Assembly: GCA_963989385.1 (NCBI GenBank)
Contig: OZ022512.1
Coordinates: 23,209,899-23,273,898 of the forward strand
Length of the DNA stretch: 64,000 bases
DNA from: Ctena decussata
Lineage: Eukaryota > Mollusca > Bivalvia > Lucinida > Lucinidae
Direction of reading: 5' to 3'
The position numbers were made by a program, and so were the translations under genes. Below the pieces are notes generated by a model. The model searched no databases, was not told the DNA's origin, and saw nothing but the letters and a program-made list of their open reading frames with translations. Below are positions 42,481 to 54,699 of this stretch, one piece after another (the first letter of the stretch is position 1; the number at the start of each line of letters is the position of its first letter).

Positions 42481-42981
42481 TTGTACATGTATGACATTTG
42501 CATTGAAGTTGTGTGTTAAAGTATGCTTTCATTAGGCAGTGGCACTGGTCATAGGTATACGTGAGCCTCTGCTGACTTGCTCTAGTAATTTTTCACTGCA
42601 GTAAACTGCAGCTGCTTTTGACAATTTTGGACTAAATTTCTTTCCGAAAAAAGTCTGAAATGTAGCATTCTGACATTATGCTACAGATGTTAGCATGCGA
42701 AATCAAGTAATGATGTCACATTTGATTTCAGGTTTTGAGTCGGAGTATAACTAATTTGCATGCAACATCAGTCTAACGGCAGCTGCAAACGGCTTTCTTA
42801 AATTGCCAATTTCTTTTTATTTGTTCTTTCAGATGGCCTTATTAGCCATTTTCTAGGTGCAAACTATAGTTTCACCCAATATTATACCCACTAAATGTGC
42901 TAAGACAAGCAAAATTAACAAGAAATGACTATGAAAAAAAGTTATTTTTATTTTCGAAACAGAAAAAAAGAAAATTCTATT
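42481..42981. other. No gene seen
   Basis: AT-rich; no repeat or ORF that I can support. Confidence 0.5.
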
Positions 42982-43104
42982 TTCGATAAATACCAAAAAT
43001 ATTTCATGTGTTGAAAATATTAGAATTTCACTCATGCTACGCACTCGTGATTTTTTTTTATATTTTCAACATATTCCATGAAATATATTTGGTATTTACC
43101 TTAA
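42982..43104. repeat. Hairpin repeat, about 120 bp
   Basis: ATAAATACCAAAAATATTTCATG..TTGAAAATAT is mirrored by ATATTTTCAA..CATGAAATATATTTGGTATTTA, with ACTCATGC and GCACTCGTGA at the loop. Confidence 0.65.
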
Positions 43105-44126
43105 AAAGTGTTGTTGTGTTATTGTTTAATGCCCACAGTAATCAGCTACGGTTGAGTTCATTTTCGTGCGTTTTCTAATTTTTTTTGCTTTTTCGTCAAA
43201 AATGCAGAGTTATTGCCCTTTAGCATCACACACATTGATAAATTTTTAATTAAGTTCAGTTTAACATAATGCTGAATGGATATTTACACAGTTAAAGTCA
43301 TTTATTAAAGAGTCTTCCTTTTACGGTTGATATTTTGCTTTTGTTTATTTCCCCTACCCCCTGTTTTCGACATATTTTCCACTAAGAAGGCGTAAAATAT
43401 GCATTTTCTTTGGAGACAAGGAAATGTTTGATACAAATTCAATAAAAACTGACCTGTAGTCATAAATTATCAGCAACAATATATGCATAACTTACTACAA
43501 TGCTAACATAGAGCCAAAATGTTTGCTTACCTGCTCAAAACCATTTTTTTAAATTTCTGTAACGGTGCAAATTTAGTATGCTTATTTTTCCACGAAGATG
43601 CTCTTACCCCACTCAGTTTTTTTCATAGTTACAATCATGATACTTAGTTAATTCAAGAGTAGCTATGTAAATTATTCATAGAGGCCTGCATTTTTTTTTT
43701 ATTCCTCTTGAAATATTGTCATTTTTTGCATTTTTCACTTTTAATGAAATTCGCCAGAGTATGTATTGTCGACAATGAAGGTACTATTAGTGACATTAAT
43801 TTTTTCTTAAAGTCTGTTGTGAAACATGCTAAATAAAACTCAAATATTTTACAGGTCTAATTGTTTTTCCTGTCCACCTGTTGATTATTATGATTTTTAA
43901 GGGTGAAAATATGCCATTTTTAATATAAATCACAAGAATTTAAGTCCAAATTTCGCTGAAATCGACACTGACGGTTACCATGGCAACGGAAGTAGATGTC
44001 AAAGTTTGAAAGGTTATTTTCTTATACCTGAGTGGTAAGGACCATTGTGTGAAAATTTCAGCCAATTCTGAGACGGTGCGTGGAACGCCCCCATTCAAAA
44101 ATTCTGGTGCTTACAGAGAATTGATG
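43105..44126. other. Right subterminal region of the 17-kb insertion
   Basis: Noncoding. TTACCCCACTCAGTTTTTTTC near 43604-43625 and GGTTACCATGGCAACGGAAG near 43973-43992 pair with inverted counterparts near 27630 and 27290 at the left end. Confidence 0.55.
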
Positions 44127-45250
44127 TTAATTGCTTTCATTATTTCTGCATTAGATATAGGAGAGGTCATAAGTTCGTTTTGTATTTCAATATCAGATTC
44201 TTCTCTAAATATTTCGTCTAGTTCATCTTCAGTTGTTTCATTATCATGATAATTTGATTCGTCTCTATCTACTCCTTCAAACAAATCTTTAAAATAATGA
44301 AACCACTGTCCGGTGCTAATGTTGCTGTCCTTAATCTTGTTTTGTCTGTTGTTTATTTCTTTGATCTTACTCCAAAATGCTTTAGAGTCTTTTAAACTTC
44401 CGACTAGAGAATCCAAATCACTTCGTCTGGAATCTTCATGTTTATTATAACATACTGTTTTGAATTCGGATCTGGCTTTTATATAATTGTCTAAATTATT
44501 CGTAGATCTGTCCTGTCTGTAAAGTCTCAGCATTTTATATTTCCAGTGTTTCAATGCATTGCAGTCCTCATCAAACCACTTAGGTTGTTCATATGTCTTT
44601 TGACGTTTGCTATTCTTACGCTTAAAAGTTTCAATAGATTTATAGATAATATCCAACAGACCGGATAGAACATCATTAATGTTTTTATATGGATCATTTA
44701 AATCAGTTCCAAGTTGATCAGCAATATCCCCAGATAAATATTCTTGTAGAGATTCCATTATATTCGTACATTTTTTCAGCTTCATAAACATATCTATACC
44801 CTTCAGTTGTTACATCTGAGTCACTATTATATGTATGCTTTGTCCAGTTCATATCGTTTAATTGCAGGTTTAAAGGAAAATGCTTTGCTTCTGTTCTGTC
44901 TTCTATTGAAAAACCCTTTATCATCTCAAATATATCTCTATTTACAACAAAGTAATCAATTACACTCCATCCATTTGGAGAAGTATATGTAAAGTCACCT
45001 ATATCATAATCTGTACCATAGCGACCATTTACAATTGTCCAAGCATATGTTTAACACAGATTTAATAAAGTTTTACCAAATGCGTTTACTATATTATCTC
45101 TAGATCGTCTTAATTTTGTTACGGTGTCTTTAAATATGTCATTTAATTCTTTCAGCTCAGGTATATTCGATGTGCACGGTATATAGTCTGCCTCAGTTGC
45201 AGTGCCCGCATTTAAGTCGCAATAAGTAAACAAAGTCATGATATTTCTCT
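44127..45250 (-). pseudogene. Decayed non-LTR retrotransposon, endonuclease and linker part
   Basis: On the minus strand: an endonuclease remnant DLNAGTATEADYI (45230s), then NGWSVIDYF-like and IEDRTEAKHFPLNLQL sequence (about 44880-44980). A linker ORF follows (44791-44111) with KWFDEDCNALKHWKYK, FWSKIKEINNRQN and QWFHYFKDLFEG, ending in PISNAEIMKAI at the TTAA junction. These are the region between endonuclease and reverse transcriptase of ORF2; the rest of the protein is at 27161-25110. The 5' end is truncated near 45250, inside the endonuclease, as is usual for incomplete reverse transcription. Confidence 0.75.
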
Positions 45251-45252
45251 TT

Positions 45253-45528
45253 CGACAAGGGCGCCTGTTATGCGGAAAATGTTTTGTAACGGAAAATTTG
45301 GATGCAATTTAAAACCTATTTCTGACTAGTGGACTATTGTACCCTTACAAATTTGATGAGTTTATTCATTTTATAGGTGGGGGTGGTGGTCGACAAGGGC
45401 GCCTGTTAGGCGGAAACTGTTTTGTAACGGAAAATGTGGATGCAATTTAAAACCTATTTCTGGCTAGTGGACTATTGTATCCTTATAAATTGGGTAAGTT
45501 CATTCATTTTATAGGTGGGAGTGGTGGT
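45253..45528 (+). repeat. Two-unit tandem repeat, 138 bp
   Basis: CGACAAGGGCGCCTGTTA..CGG, GTTTTGTAACGGAAAAT and ATTTTATAGGTGGGGGTGGTG occur twice, starting at 45253 and 45391. Confidence 0.75.
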
Positions 45529-45765
45529 CGGGCGATGGTGCTGTTTATAACTTCCAGTGCCCGGGAGTTCTACTTATTTGGATAAAAGTAGGTCAAGGTC
45601 CTACTGTGCTTGATGTAGGTGCGTCCGGGATTTGTTTGGATAGTTTTTTCTTTCATCTATCATTTCTCTTTTCGTTCACCCTCTCTCTTGGAGAAGACCC
45701 GATATAGACTGAAATACTGTCTCAAAGGACCGTTAAACCCAAAACAACCAACCAACCAAATGATT
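45529..45765 (+). mobile_element. SINE-like repeat, longest copy
   Basis: GGTCGGGCGATGGTGCTG leads to AAAAGTAGGTCAAGG, a pyrimidine-rich stretch, then CGATATAGACTGAAATACTG, TCTCAAAGGACCGTTAAACCC and the tail AAAACAACCAACCAACC. Minus copies at 47258 and 31556 and plus fragments at 52068, 57915 and 59227 share these blocks. No tRNA-like head is visible. Confidence 0.6.
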
Positions 45766-46119
45766 TTATTGGTGTCTGGTTTATAACCTTTTTTGTCGTT
45801 GTTATAGAAGCACATGTACGTCATAGCAGAGATAGAAAGTTGCTTCTATGTTACTATATCAGTCTATGGCAATGTTTTTGCCAAGCATTGTTATTGTACA
45901 TTGAGTGAACGCTACTACGTATTTTTCATTACAGAGATCATTTTTATCAAAGAACAAACGACGAAAAAATATAAGAACAACAACAATAAAAAAGGCTTAC
46001 AATACAATTTTTCACTTTCCAGCAGCCATACTCTAATGACGCATAAGCACATAGTGCCTTGCATAACATGCCTGAGTGTCTTGATTTTACAAGGCGGAGA
46101 CATCTGATGCGTATAAGTT

Positions 46120-46331
46120 GCATATGCGTCACGCGAAGACTCAGATCAGTCTGGGCGTCGGCCCAGTCTAATCAGATTCTTTGCTGTCGGCATGGAGGTA
46201 GCTTAGACACTTAGCCCCCTTTAAGTGCACAACAAAGACTCTGATCAGACTGGGTGGATGCCCGGGATGAAATGAGTCTTCGCATTGGGCACATGCCACT
46301 TCCTTGATTTTTCTCGTGTCGCGGCTCATAT
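46120..46331. mobile_element. MITE copy, left end degraded
   Basis: The right end TTCTCGTGTCGCGGCTCATAT is intact; GCGAAGACTCAGATCAGTCTG and CAGACTGGGTGGATGCCC are inside. Confidence 0.65.
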
Positions 46332-46569
46332 TTTTGTATGCCTAGTATTTTGGTTAAATGGATAGCTGTTCACTTTGATTCGTACTTGATTTTGTGGTTT
46401 ACAATAGACAATAGGATAAAAGGAATAAATATGCGTTTTATTTGTTTTTATTGTTTTTATTTCATTTTGGTATTGTTGCATTTATGCGAAGTTCCTCTGT
46501 GTTGGACTGGGGTGTCTGAGTGTTTGATTTCGAAAATGTGCTTTTTCCCGCTGACGTATGTACGTACAG

Positions 46570-46826
46570 TCTCTGAAAGGGAAAAGAGGTCAAATACCCA
46601 CCGGGCACATTCTAGGAATGCTACAGATAGAACTGTGCCTCCTCCACCACCATTTCGTACAGCTACTCAACACCTAAGTATTTATCGGGACCTGAGCCCA
46701 GTGGTATCAGCTGAAACCACTATGTCTCAGGTTGATGAAATGGAAGCAAATGAATCCACAGTATTTCACTTCTCGCAGCCTTATGACCTGATGACGATGA
46801 AACTGTACATGATGAGCAAAGAATAA
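46570..46826 (+). CDS. Candidate 3'-terminal coding exon of a host gene
   Basis: After an acceptor (TTTTTCCCGCTGACG..TACGTACAG, ending 46569) a frame runs 85 complete codons to TAA 46824-46826. The product is polar, with a PPPPP run, RTATQHLSIYRDLSPV, an acidic middle (SQVDEMEANEST) and a C terminus FSQPYDLMTMKLYMMSKE. It looks like a cytoplasmic tail or regulatory terminus. Base composition is less AT-rich than the flanks. The frame stays open upstream through AT-rich, hydrophobic codons to 46338, which I read as intron. The exon starts in phase 1, so it cannot join directly to the exon at 30861. Family unknown. Confidence 0.4.
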
Positions 46827-46912
46827 CAGGTGGTATTCCAACACCCCAGCACCAAAGTAAGTCTTGGAGGGGCAACCCTAATCAGAAGTTAATTGTTTTA
46901 AAAATTATGCTG

Positions 46913-47045
46913 CAAAAAACAACGACCCCCCCCCAAAAAACACACACAAAAAACACACAAAAAAACACACACAAAACCCCCCAAAAAACAAACAAACAAA
47001 AAAAACAACAACAAAAAACAAAACAAACAAACAAACAACATTTAC
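46913..47045 (+). repeat. A/C-rich low-complexity tract
   Basis: Mostly CAAAAAACACAC and AAACAAACAAAC words. Confidence 0.8.
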
Positions 47046-47257
47046 AACAAATCAATAATAGCAGTTTTAAAGACAAGAATGTACAAAATGTAATAAGTTT
47101 ATTTTGACTCAAATGTAGACACACTTACCCAGACCAAAAATTAGAATTGGAAGCTTTCATTACAGAAAGCTCACCTAATGTCATTGGTTTAACTGAAATT
47201 TTACCAAAGATTTCCATTTTTCAGCTTGATGCATCTTATTTCAGTTTAATTTGGTTG

Positions 47258-47490
47258 GTTGGCTGGTTGTTTTGGGCTTAACGGCTCTTTGAGACAGTAT
47301 TTCAGTCTATATCGGCCGTCTCCAAGAGAGAGGGAGTAAGAAAAGAGAAATGATGATCGAGAGAAAAAATTCCCAACAATCCTTGCCCGTACCACTTGCA
47401 TGCACAGTAGGTCCTTAACCTACTTTTAGCTAAATAAGTTGGGCGCCTCGTCACTTGAAGTTATAACCAGCACCATCGCCCGACCACCAC
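47258..47490 (-). mobile_element. SINE-like repeat, minus copy
   Basis: Minus-strand reading: GGTCGGGCGATGGTGCTGG .. CCTACTTTT.. .. GATATAGACTGAAATACTG .. CCGTTAAGCCCAAAACAACC; aligned with 45529-45765. It abuts the start of the retrotransposon remnant. Confidence 0.6.
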
Positions 47491-47499
47491 ACCTTATTT

Positions 47500-50215
47500 C
47501 AGATTACAGAACTATGAGTTTTCAAGGCGTTTGATGAGGGAAGAGGTGTAGCACTATACATTCAAACAAATTCTATGCATTGTATAGAGTCATAGCCATA
47601 GAGACTAATTTTAAAGAAATGGTTTTGAGCAAAATTTGCCTCAAAGATAATGACAGTTAATTAGTATCATGTATATACGGGAGTCCAAGTAGCCTCTGGA
47701 AAAAAATTATGGAGCTCACATCTTTATTGTTGAAAATTAGAGATCTAAAATTTTCTCATGTTCTATTAATGGGAATTTCAATATGAAATTGATTAACTTG
47801 GTTGATATGTCGTTATCATTTGGCGAAGATCATATTGCATATTTATTTCTGGAAACTGTAAAAGATTCCTTCCTTTATCAGCATGGCAAAGAAGCTACAA
47901 GAATAAAAGAGTAGAATTCACCTTCAGTTTTATATCTCATCCTTACAAACAAAGAAAATATGGCGAGCAATCTGTAGTATGTTCAGTATGTTCAGGGTCT
48001 GGGCTATAGTGATCATCTTGTGCTTTTATACAATTTTAATTGCTATGTCCGTACAACGTTTTACTCCTTCAAGAAACGAAATTTTTATGGGAGATTACTT
48101 GTTAGTCAATACCAGTTTACAGCGCATCAATTGGGAAGAAGTATTAAATGAAATTAGATTTATCTCAGTCGTAGTCCTGCCTTGCAGAACACCTTATCCA
48201 AGTATTACAAAAATCATACCAGGTATGGTGGTAATCATGCAAGGTGGGTCAGGGTGTAATAGAAACTATCCAGTTATAATAAATCCTGTTGATATGCTAT
48301 CAAGGTCAAACACAAGAAAAGTACTGTATGGCAACTAGTAATTACTCCAATTACAAGTCTGCTAGAAACAAAATGGTAAGTAAAATGTTAAGGGCAACGT
48401 ATAACTACAAAGTTGATCTGTCTGCCAGAATTAACAGTGATAACAAAATCTTCTGGAGGTATATAAGGTCCAAAACTAAGACCAAATCATCAGTGTATAA
48501 ACTATAAAATCAAGCAGGTGGACTGACAAGAAAAGAAGGGATAATCCTCTACCAGCCTTTGATCAAAGACAGTTTATAGCAAAGTTATCATTTGTCTGTA
48601 TCACTGAGGACATGGTCATAAAGGTAATCAATCAGCTAAATCCTCCTAAGTTGCAGGGTCCAGATCAAATTCATCCAGAGATGTTAACAGAAACGAAAGA
48701 TATTTTAAAAACGCCATTCAGAAAATTCTTCAGAAATCATTACGAGAAAGAAAGATCTCCGAAAAGTGGAAAAAGCACATGTAACAGCAATATTTATAAA
48801 GAAAAGAGAAAAAGTCTGTCCAAGGACTATATACCAATATAAGCCTAACATCTGTAACTTGGAAATTGATGGAGAAAATTATCAGAGATTTAGTCAGTTA
48901 CATGACCATCAATAATTTGTTTTCCAAGCATCAGCATGGTTTTATAGCAGGCAAATCATGTGTTACGCAGTTACTGGAATTTCCTGAATACTTGACAGAA
49001 TCAGAGGATCAGGGCAAAAATCTCAAAATAACCTACATAGACTTCTGTAAAGCATTTGACAAAGTTCCACATGAAAGAGTTCTGAAAAAGATGTATGATT
49101 TTGGCATCACGGGTAAAGTTCATCAGTGGATCAAATAATTTTTTAAGAAAAAAAAAAAACAACAATAAAAAACAAAGGGTTGTTATAAATGGTTCACAAT
49201 CAAGTTGGTAAGATGGATGTAGTGAAATTCCACAAGGTAGTGTTCTTGGACCTGTGCTCGTTTTGATTTTCATCAGTGACCTACCAGATATCATAACTGT
49301 ATGTATAAAACTCTTTGCGGATGATGCAAAGTTGTACACTACTGTAGACTCCATCCCCGAAAGTAAAAAACTCCAAGAAAGCTTAGGAAATGCAGAAGCA
49401 TCGGCTGACACATGTAAAATGTTCTTCAATGACATCAAATGTCACCATTTACACGTTGCCTTACAAGATTTGAGAGTATATTATGATAATTCTTCAAGTC
49501 ATGGACCTACCATTTTTAAAAAAGTTGACTGTGAAATTTTTTTTGGAGTAACAATAGATTGTTAGCTGAATTTCAGAGAACATGTTTATCAAACTGATTG
49601 GAACTTAGGAATTATATTCAGAACTTTCACAAATTTAAATAAATTGATATTTCTTAATCTGTACAAATCTTTGCGCATTTAGAATATGCAACACAGATAT
49701 GGTCTATATAATTTAGATAAAATAGTCATCGAAAATGTCCAAAGGCGAGCTACTCGTTTGGTAAAGTGTGTTTAGCATCTGTCTTATCCTGAAAGACTGA
49801 AAATTTTAGGATTTCCAACTTTAGAATATTGAAGACAATGAGCGGATGTCCTGCCAGAGTTCAAGATTCTTCACGAGTCGGTATGGATAAAGTTGACAGT
49901 GATAAATTTTTCACGTTATCGTTATATCAGGCAACCAGAGACCACTCCTATAAGTTATACAAGTCTCGAGCAAGATTAACGTACACTGTAACAGCTTTTC
50001 AAGTCATGTTCTTGACATCTGGAATGCACTGCAAACTCTGTTGTTTTGGCACCCTCCGTAAACGCGTTCAAGAACCGTTTGAACATTCACTGGCATAACC
50101 ATCCCTTTAAGTTGAATCCCGCATGCTACATGACAACCCAACAAACAAGAGAAGATAGATATTCAAAAGCGCCTACAGAAGCATTGTACGGCAGAGCCTT
50201 TGCTTAAAGTAGGTG
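47500..50215 (+). pseudogene. Decayed Jockey/CR1-like non-LTR retrotransposon
   Basis: In broken frames: an endonuclease remnant (RGVALYIQ near 47555, a degraded catalytic GD-N near 47770 and SDHL near 48010); a linker with FWRYIRSKTK (48450). Reverse transcriptase blocks follow: LQGPDQIHPEML (48652), HGFIAGKSCVTQLLEF (48930), TYIDFCKAFDKVPHE (49030), IPQGSVLGPVL (49230) and KLFADDAKLYT (49310; Asp pair intact). The C-terminal region has a TRLVK remnant and a VNAFK..H..N terminus near 50060-50120. At least eight frameshifts or stops and an A-rich insertion (49142-49180) show it is long dead. Distinct from the two L1/Tx1-like copies. Confidence 0.7.
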
Positions 50216-50261
50216 AAGGTGGTGTTTTTTTTGTGACATTTTTCTCTCTTCAATCATTATG

Positions 50262-52050
50262 CCCCCAACTTCGAAGAAGTTGAGGGGGAAAATTGGTTTG
50301 GGCATGACCGTCCGTCCGTCCGGAATTTCGTCCGTCCGTACGTCACATTTCATTAACTCAAGAACCGTTACCGCTGGAGTCTTGATATTTCATAGGTGGA
50401 TAGACTATTGAAAACTTGTCCACTAGTACTTGTCCATCAGCCTTGTACTTGCAGAGTTATGCCCCTTTTTCAAAAAATTAAACGAAAGTATTCCTCAGAT
50501 TCTTGGAATACCGTTTAAGCTAGGATGCTCATATTTGGCATACTGCTAGGAGCTAAGGTGTTGATCACCTGCCTGATTAACTTTTGGGCAAATTCCAACA
50601 CAAAGAATGAATAAATTAAGCCCCTTTGTTGAATTTGGCATTTTTCCAACTTTTGTACTATTTGACCTAGAACCCTAATATTTAGTATACTACAAGTATT
50701 GGATGTGCTGATTATTCTGATGTTGGTTGCGTTATGATGCACACACTTTTGACAGAGTTGTTTCCCTTTTCTCATCTGTATAAAACATAAATATGGGTGG
50801 ACTGTTTCGCAAGAACAATAACTGCTGGGGCCTTGATATTTCATAGGTGGGTAAACCACAAAAAATAAGCAGACCCGTATTTGTTTCTTTTCCGTATGCC
50901 CTGTACTTACTGGATTATGCCCTTTTTTTCAAAAAAAAAAATACCAGCAAGTTTGTTCCCCAAATCCTGGGAATACCGTTAGAGCTAGGATGCTCATATT
51001 TGGCATACTGCTAGGGGCTGAGATGTTGATCACCTGACAAACTATTGGGCCAATTCTCTCAAAAAGACTGAATTATGCCCGTTTGTTGGATTTGGCATTT
51101 TTCCAACTTTTGAAACATTTGACCTAGAATCCTAAATTTTGGTGTACTATCAGAATTTGATGCACTGATCATTCTGATGTTAATTGCGTTATGATGCATT
51201 TGCTTTTGACAGAGTTATTTCCTTTTTCTAATCTGTATGAAACATATTATACAGACGAGAACAGACCACCCATATAATTATGGGTGGTCTGTTTCTCAAG
51301 AACAATCACTGCGGGGGCCTTGATATTTCATAGGCTGGTAGATCATAAAATATAAGCAGACCCGACTTTTTTTTTCTTTTCCGTTTGCCCTGTATATACA
51401 GAATTATGCCCCTTTATAAAAAATTGCATGAAAATTTGTTCCCTAAATCCTGGAAATACAGTTTAAGCTATGATGCTCATATTTTGCGTACTGCTAGGGG
51501 CTGAGATGTAGATATCTAATTATCTTTTAGGCGAATTCCGTCAAAAATGACTGAATTATGCCCCTTTGTTTAATTTAGCATTTTTTCAACTTTTGAACCA
51601 TTTGACCGGGAACACTAATGTTTAGGAATCTGTTAGTATTTGATATTTTAATTATTCTGATGCTAGTAGCGTTATGATGCATTCACTTTTGACAGAGTTA
51701 TTTCCCTTTAATGCCTCTTAATGCCTTTAATTTCCCTTTTATGCCTCTTTAAAAAAAATACATGAAAAATTGTTCCCCAAATCCTGGTAATACCGTTTAA
51801 GCTAGATGCTCATATTTGACATACTGCTAGGGGCTAAGATGTAGACCACCTGATTAACTTTTGTATAAATTCCGTCAAAAAATGACTGAATTATGCCCCT
51901 TTGTTGAATAGCATTTTTCCAACTTTTGAACTATTTGACCTAGAACCTTTATTTTAGGTAAACTGTTAGTATTTGATGTGCTGATCATTCTAATGCGGGT
52001 TGCTTTTAGTGGCAAGCATATGGTGGGGGCATAGTGTTTAACAAACACAC
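50262..52050 (+). repeat. Dispersed repeat with three to four tandem units of about 470 bp
   Basis: It opens TATGCCCCCAACTTCGAAGA / AGTTGAGGGGG (a palindrome) and CCGTCCGTCCGTCC. Then AAGAAC(C/A)..TACCGCTGG..CTTGATATTTCATAGG recurs at about 50350, 50810 and 51295, each followed by TTTAAGCTAGGATGCTCATAT and TTTGACCTAGAA. No ORF. It ends GGTGGGGGCATAGTGTTTAAC. Confidence 0.65.
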
Positions 52051-52067
52051 TTTCTAGTTTCTGTTCT

Positions 52068-52146
52068 TTCTCCCTCTATCTGGGAGACTGCCCGATATAA
52101 ACTGAATTACTGTCTTAAAGGGCCGTTAAACCCAAAACAACCAATC
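52068..52146 (+). mobile_element. SINE-like 3' fragment
   Basis: CGATATAAACTGAATTACTG and GGGCCGTTAAACCCAAAACAACC. Confidence 0.55.
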
Positions 52147-52295
52147 AGTAAATCATTAATAGACGCTGTAATAGCTTAAATGGTGTCGACATCCAGTAAA
52201 CATCCAGGAAGGTTATTGTATACCGAAAGTAGGACAGAACGGAAAAAAAATTGTTTATTTTTTTCCTTATAATTAATGATTTTTTATTCGGTAAA

Positions 52296-52575
52296 GCCCC
52301 AGTCACACACACACATTACGGATAGGGCGGATAGTTGCGGATAAAATCCTCAGTTTATCAGCAGAATTTGTGGGCGTGGCCTAATTTTATTTAATGAATT
52401 TACGGATATAGTTACCAATAGATGCGTATGGATACGGATAGGTACGAACTACTAACCTTCCGTTACCTTCTGTAACCTTTAGATGCGGATAAATACCTTC
52501 AGCTGCGGACTGTTGCGCATGCCTAACGGATAGAAGAATAGAAAATATTAACTGCGACGTCCACATCTGTGTCTA
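52296..52575. repeat. Extra left-end copy of the CCCCAGTCACACAC element
   Basis: CCCCAGTCACACACACACATT followed by CGGATA-rich sequence, a diverged version of the terminal repeat beginning at 52587. Confidence 0.5.
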
Positions 52576-53667
52576 CTCCTTGTATGCTCCAGTCACACAC
52601 ACACATACGGATACTACGGATGGCCCGTCCGTATCTATCCGTTTTATCCGTAATGGATCCGCAGAGTCCGTAACTGTCCGTATCATATCCGCAGAGTCCG
52701 CAGGATCCGCGTCGAAATTTTGAAAAGTTTCAAAATTCGGGCGCGGATGAGTAAACCGTAATGGTGCGTTACTAAACGCATATATCCTCATCTATCCGTA
52801 TCTAATCCGTGTCGCATACGTATCTATTCCGTATCTTATCCGTTATTGAACCTATCATTCCGCAGTCCCACTCCAAGTTGAGGACCGATACGGTTTCAAT
52901 CGGATCGTTACGTTTAGTTACGGAAGTTACGTTTCTCGTTCGGCGTACTGTAACGGACTGTTTTCTACAGTTACGTTTCAATAGGAGATAACGGGAATCC
53001 CCGCAGTGAGGTCATCGGATGATCACGTGGATAGATTGGTTGGCAAAAAGATAGCGACAGACAATGGTCTTCTATGGAATTTTGCTGAAAATTAACCTCT
53101 GAAAAGCGTAAAATATAGTTTAGAAAGCTGCGAATAAATAGAAACCGATAAAACCAGTGCAAATATTGTTTTAATCGCTTGTCGCGCGAAAAAAGAGAGT
53201 TATTTAATATTATTTAGTTATTTAATTACTCGACATACAGTGACTCGCTTCGGAACAGGACTTTTTCTTTTAATATATCTGACTTAAAAAGAAAAATAAA
53301 TAAATGAAATAAAAATACAATAAATCGGAGGTACTAAAGGTCAGTATTTTAACCTTTAAACCTTTTCGACAATCAAGGTGGTTATTAAATAGAACAGGGG
53401 TAATAGAAATGATAGACAATAAAATATAGAAACGTGTATCCAACGAGAAGTAAATTGCAAAATTAATAAAACACATTGATCTGATTTAGGGATAAGAAAA
53501 TGTAAAAAATAAAATAAGTAAATGAATTTATATTTATGACTGCGATTAGAGAATGTTATAAAACGGTAAAGGATAATATACACGTATAAGCAGAGAACCT
53601 TCTGTTTTGAAATTACTATCAGTAATTGGCACATTATTTAGTCCGAGCTCATGACATCTGAACAACA

Positions 53668-53669
<2 letters not shown>

Positions 53670-53703
<34 letters not shown>
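53670..53703 (+). repeat. (CT)n microsatellite
   Basis: Uninterrupted TC dinucleotides, about 17 units. Confidence 0.9.
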
Positions 53704-53704
<1 letters not shown>

Positions 53705-54699
53705 ATTGTTTGCTCTTTATACTTTATTAGCGGACAAGCATATTAATATTAAAATATCATAGATTATAATAATCGAGTTTTATTTGATATTTAAATTAGC
53801 CACACCGCCCAAAACAGTTGGTTATATTATACAAATTAATATGACATTGTCACTGTAGGAAACCCGCGGCGTTCTTTGAAATATGATAATTACAGTTATT
53901 CCTTAATAAAAGACCCGCTGAATACCGGATACATTCATTATCAACAATAAACAACCGGTTTAATTTCAAAATGTACACCAGATACAGACACATTATTTTA
54001 GAGTATCCATGCTAAAACGTATACATCTAAAAGCAATTTACGTGGAACCAATTTAAATGAATTAGGAGAGAGAATAGAACAATATTTCACACTAAAATAC
54101 CTACATTTCTCAGCGTTATCATTTATATAAAAATATGCATCATAATGCGCAAAATACACGCCATGATTAATTACATAGTCTAATATCACCCAATAAACGT
54201 TCAATATAGCGTTATTGATTATCGACTTTTTGCCAACCAGTGTGGGGAATACCTCGGAAATCCTTATCGATGACGTCACCGCGTTTTCTCCTATACAAAA
54301 AGGTTGCGTTCCAATACTGACAGATACCTACAGGATGGTTTGGAGAGGTGGCAACACCAGTAGGGCGGGCAAAGGACTACTATAACAGAGAGGCCGGGTC
54401 GGTGCAATGGCAGTGACGTATGGTGCAGTTATGGTGCGATGTTATGTTTCTTATTTGTAACAGTAAGGTCATCTTTTCATGAACTTGCCTATGGCAATAG
54501 TAGGGCCATCATTTCATAAACTGAATAATATTTGACTTTTATCAATTCGAATTAGTTGTCCAATGTAGGACAAAGTAATTCTTTAATAAATTCCAATTAG
54601 TTGTCCAATATAGGACAAAGTTTGATGGTGAAATGAAGCAATAAATATCTTCTGGTCAGGGGACCTCCATACGAACCGAACTACCAACTAATTGTGTGC

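Larger units (their letters stand above)
27158..44130. mobile_element. 16,965-bp TTAA-type insertion splitting the retrotransposon
   Basis: Left junction: TTAA-CATCAATTCTCTGTAAGCA-CCAGAAT (from 27158). Right junction: ATTCTGG-TGCTTACAGAGAATTGATG-TTAA (to 44130). The terminal inverted repeat is 26 bp, with more paired blocks further in: ACGCACCG, TTCCGTTGtCATGGaAAC and CTGAGTGGGGTAA. Joining the flanks at one TTAA gives an unbroken retrotransposon frame (the ..EIMKAI side at 44.13 kb meets SIKGGTSAGPD at 27.15 kb), which shows one insertion event with a TTAA duplication. TTAA duplication is the mark of piggyBac-type transposition. No transposase is seen, and the interior is full of secondary elements and possible host exons. 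Confidence 0.75.
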
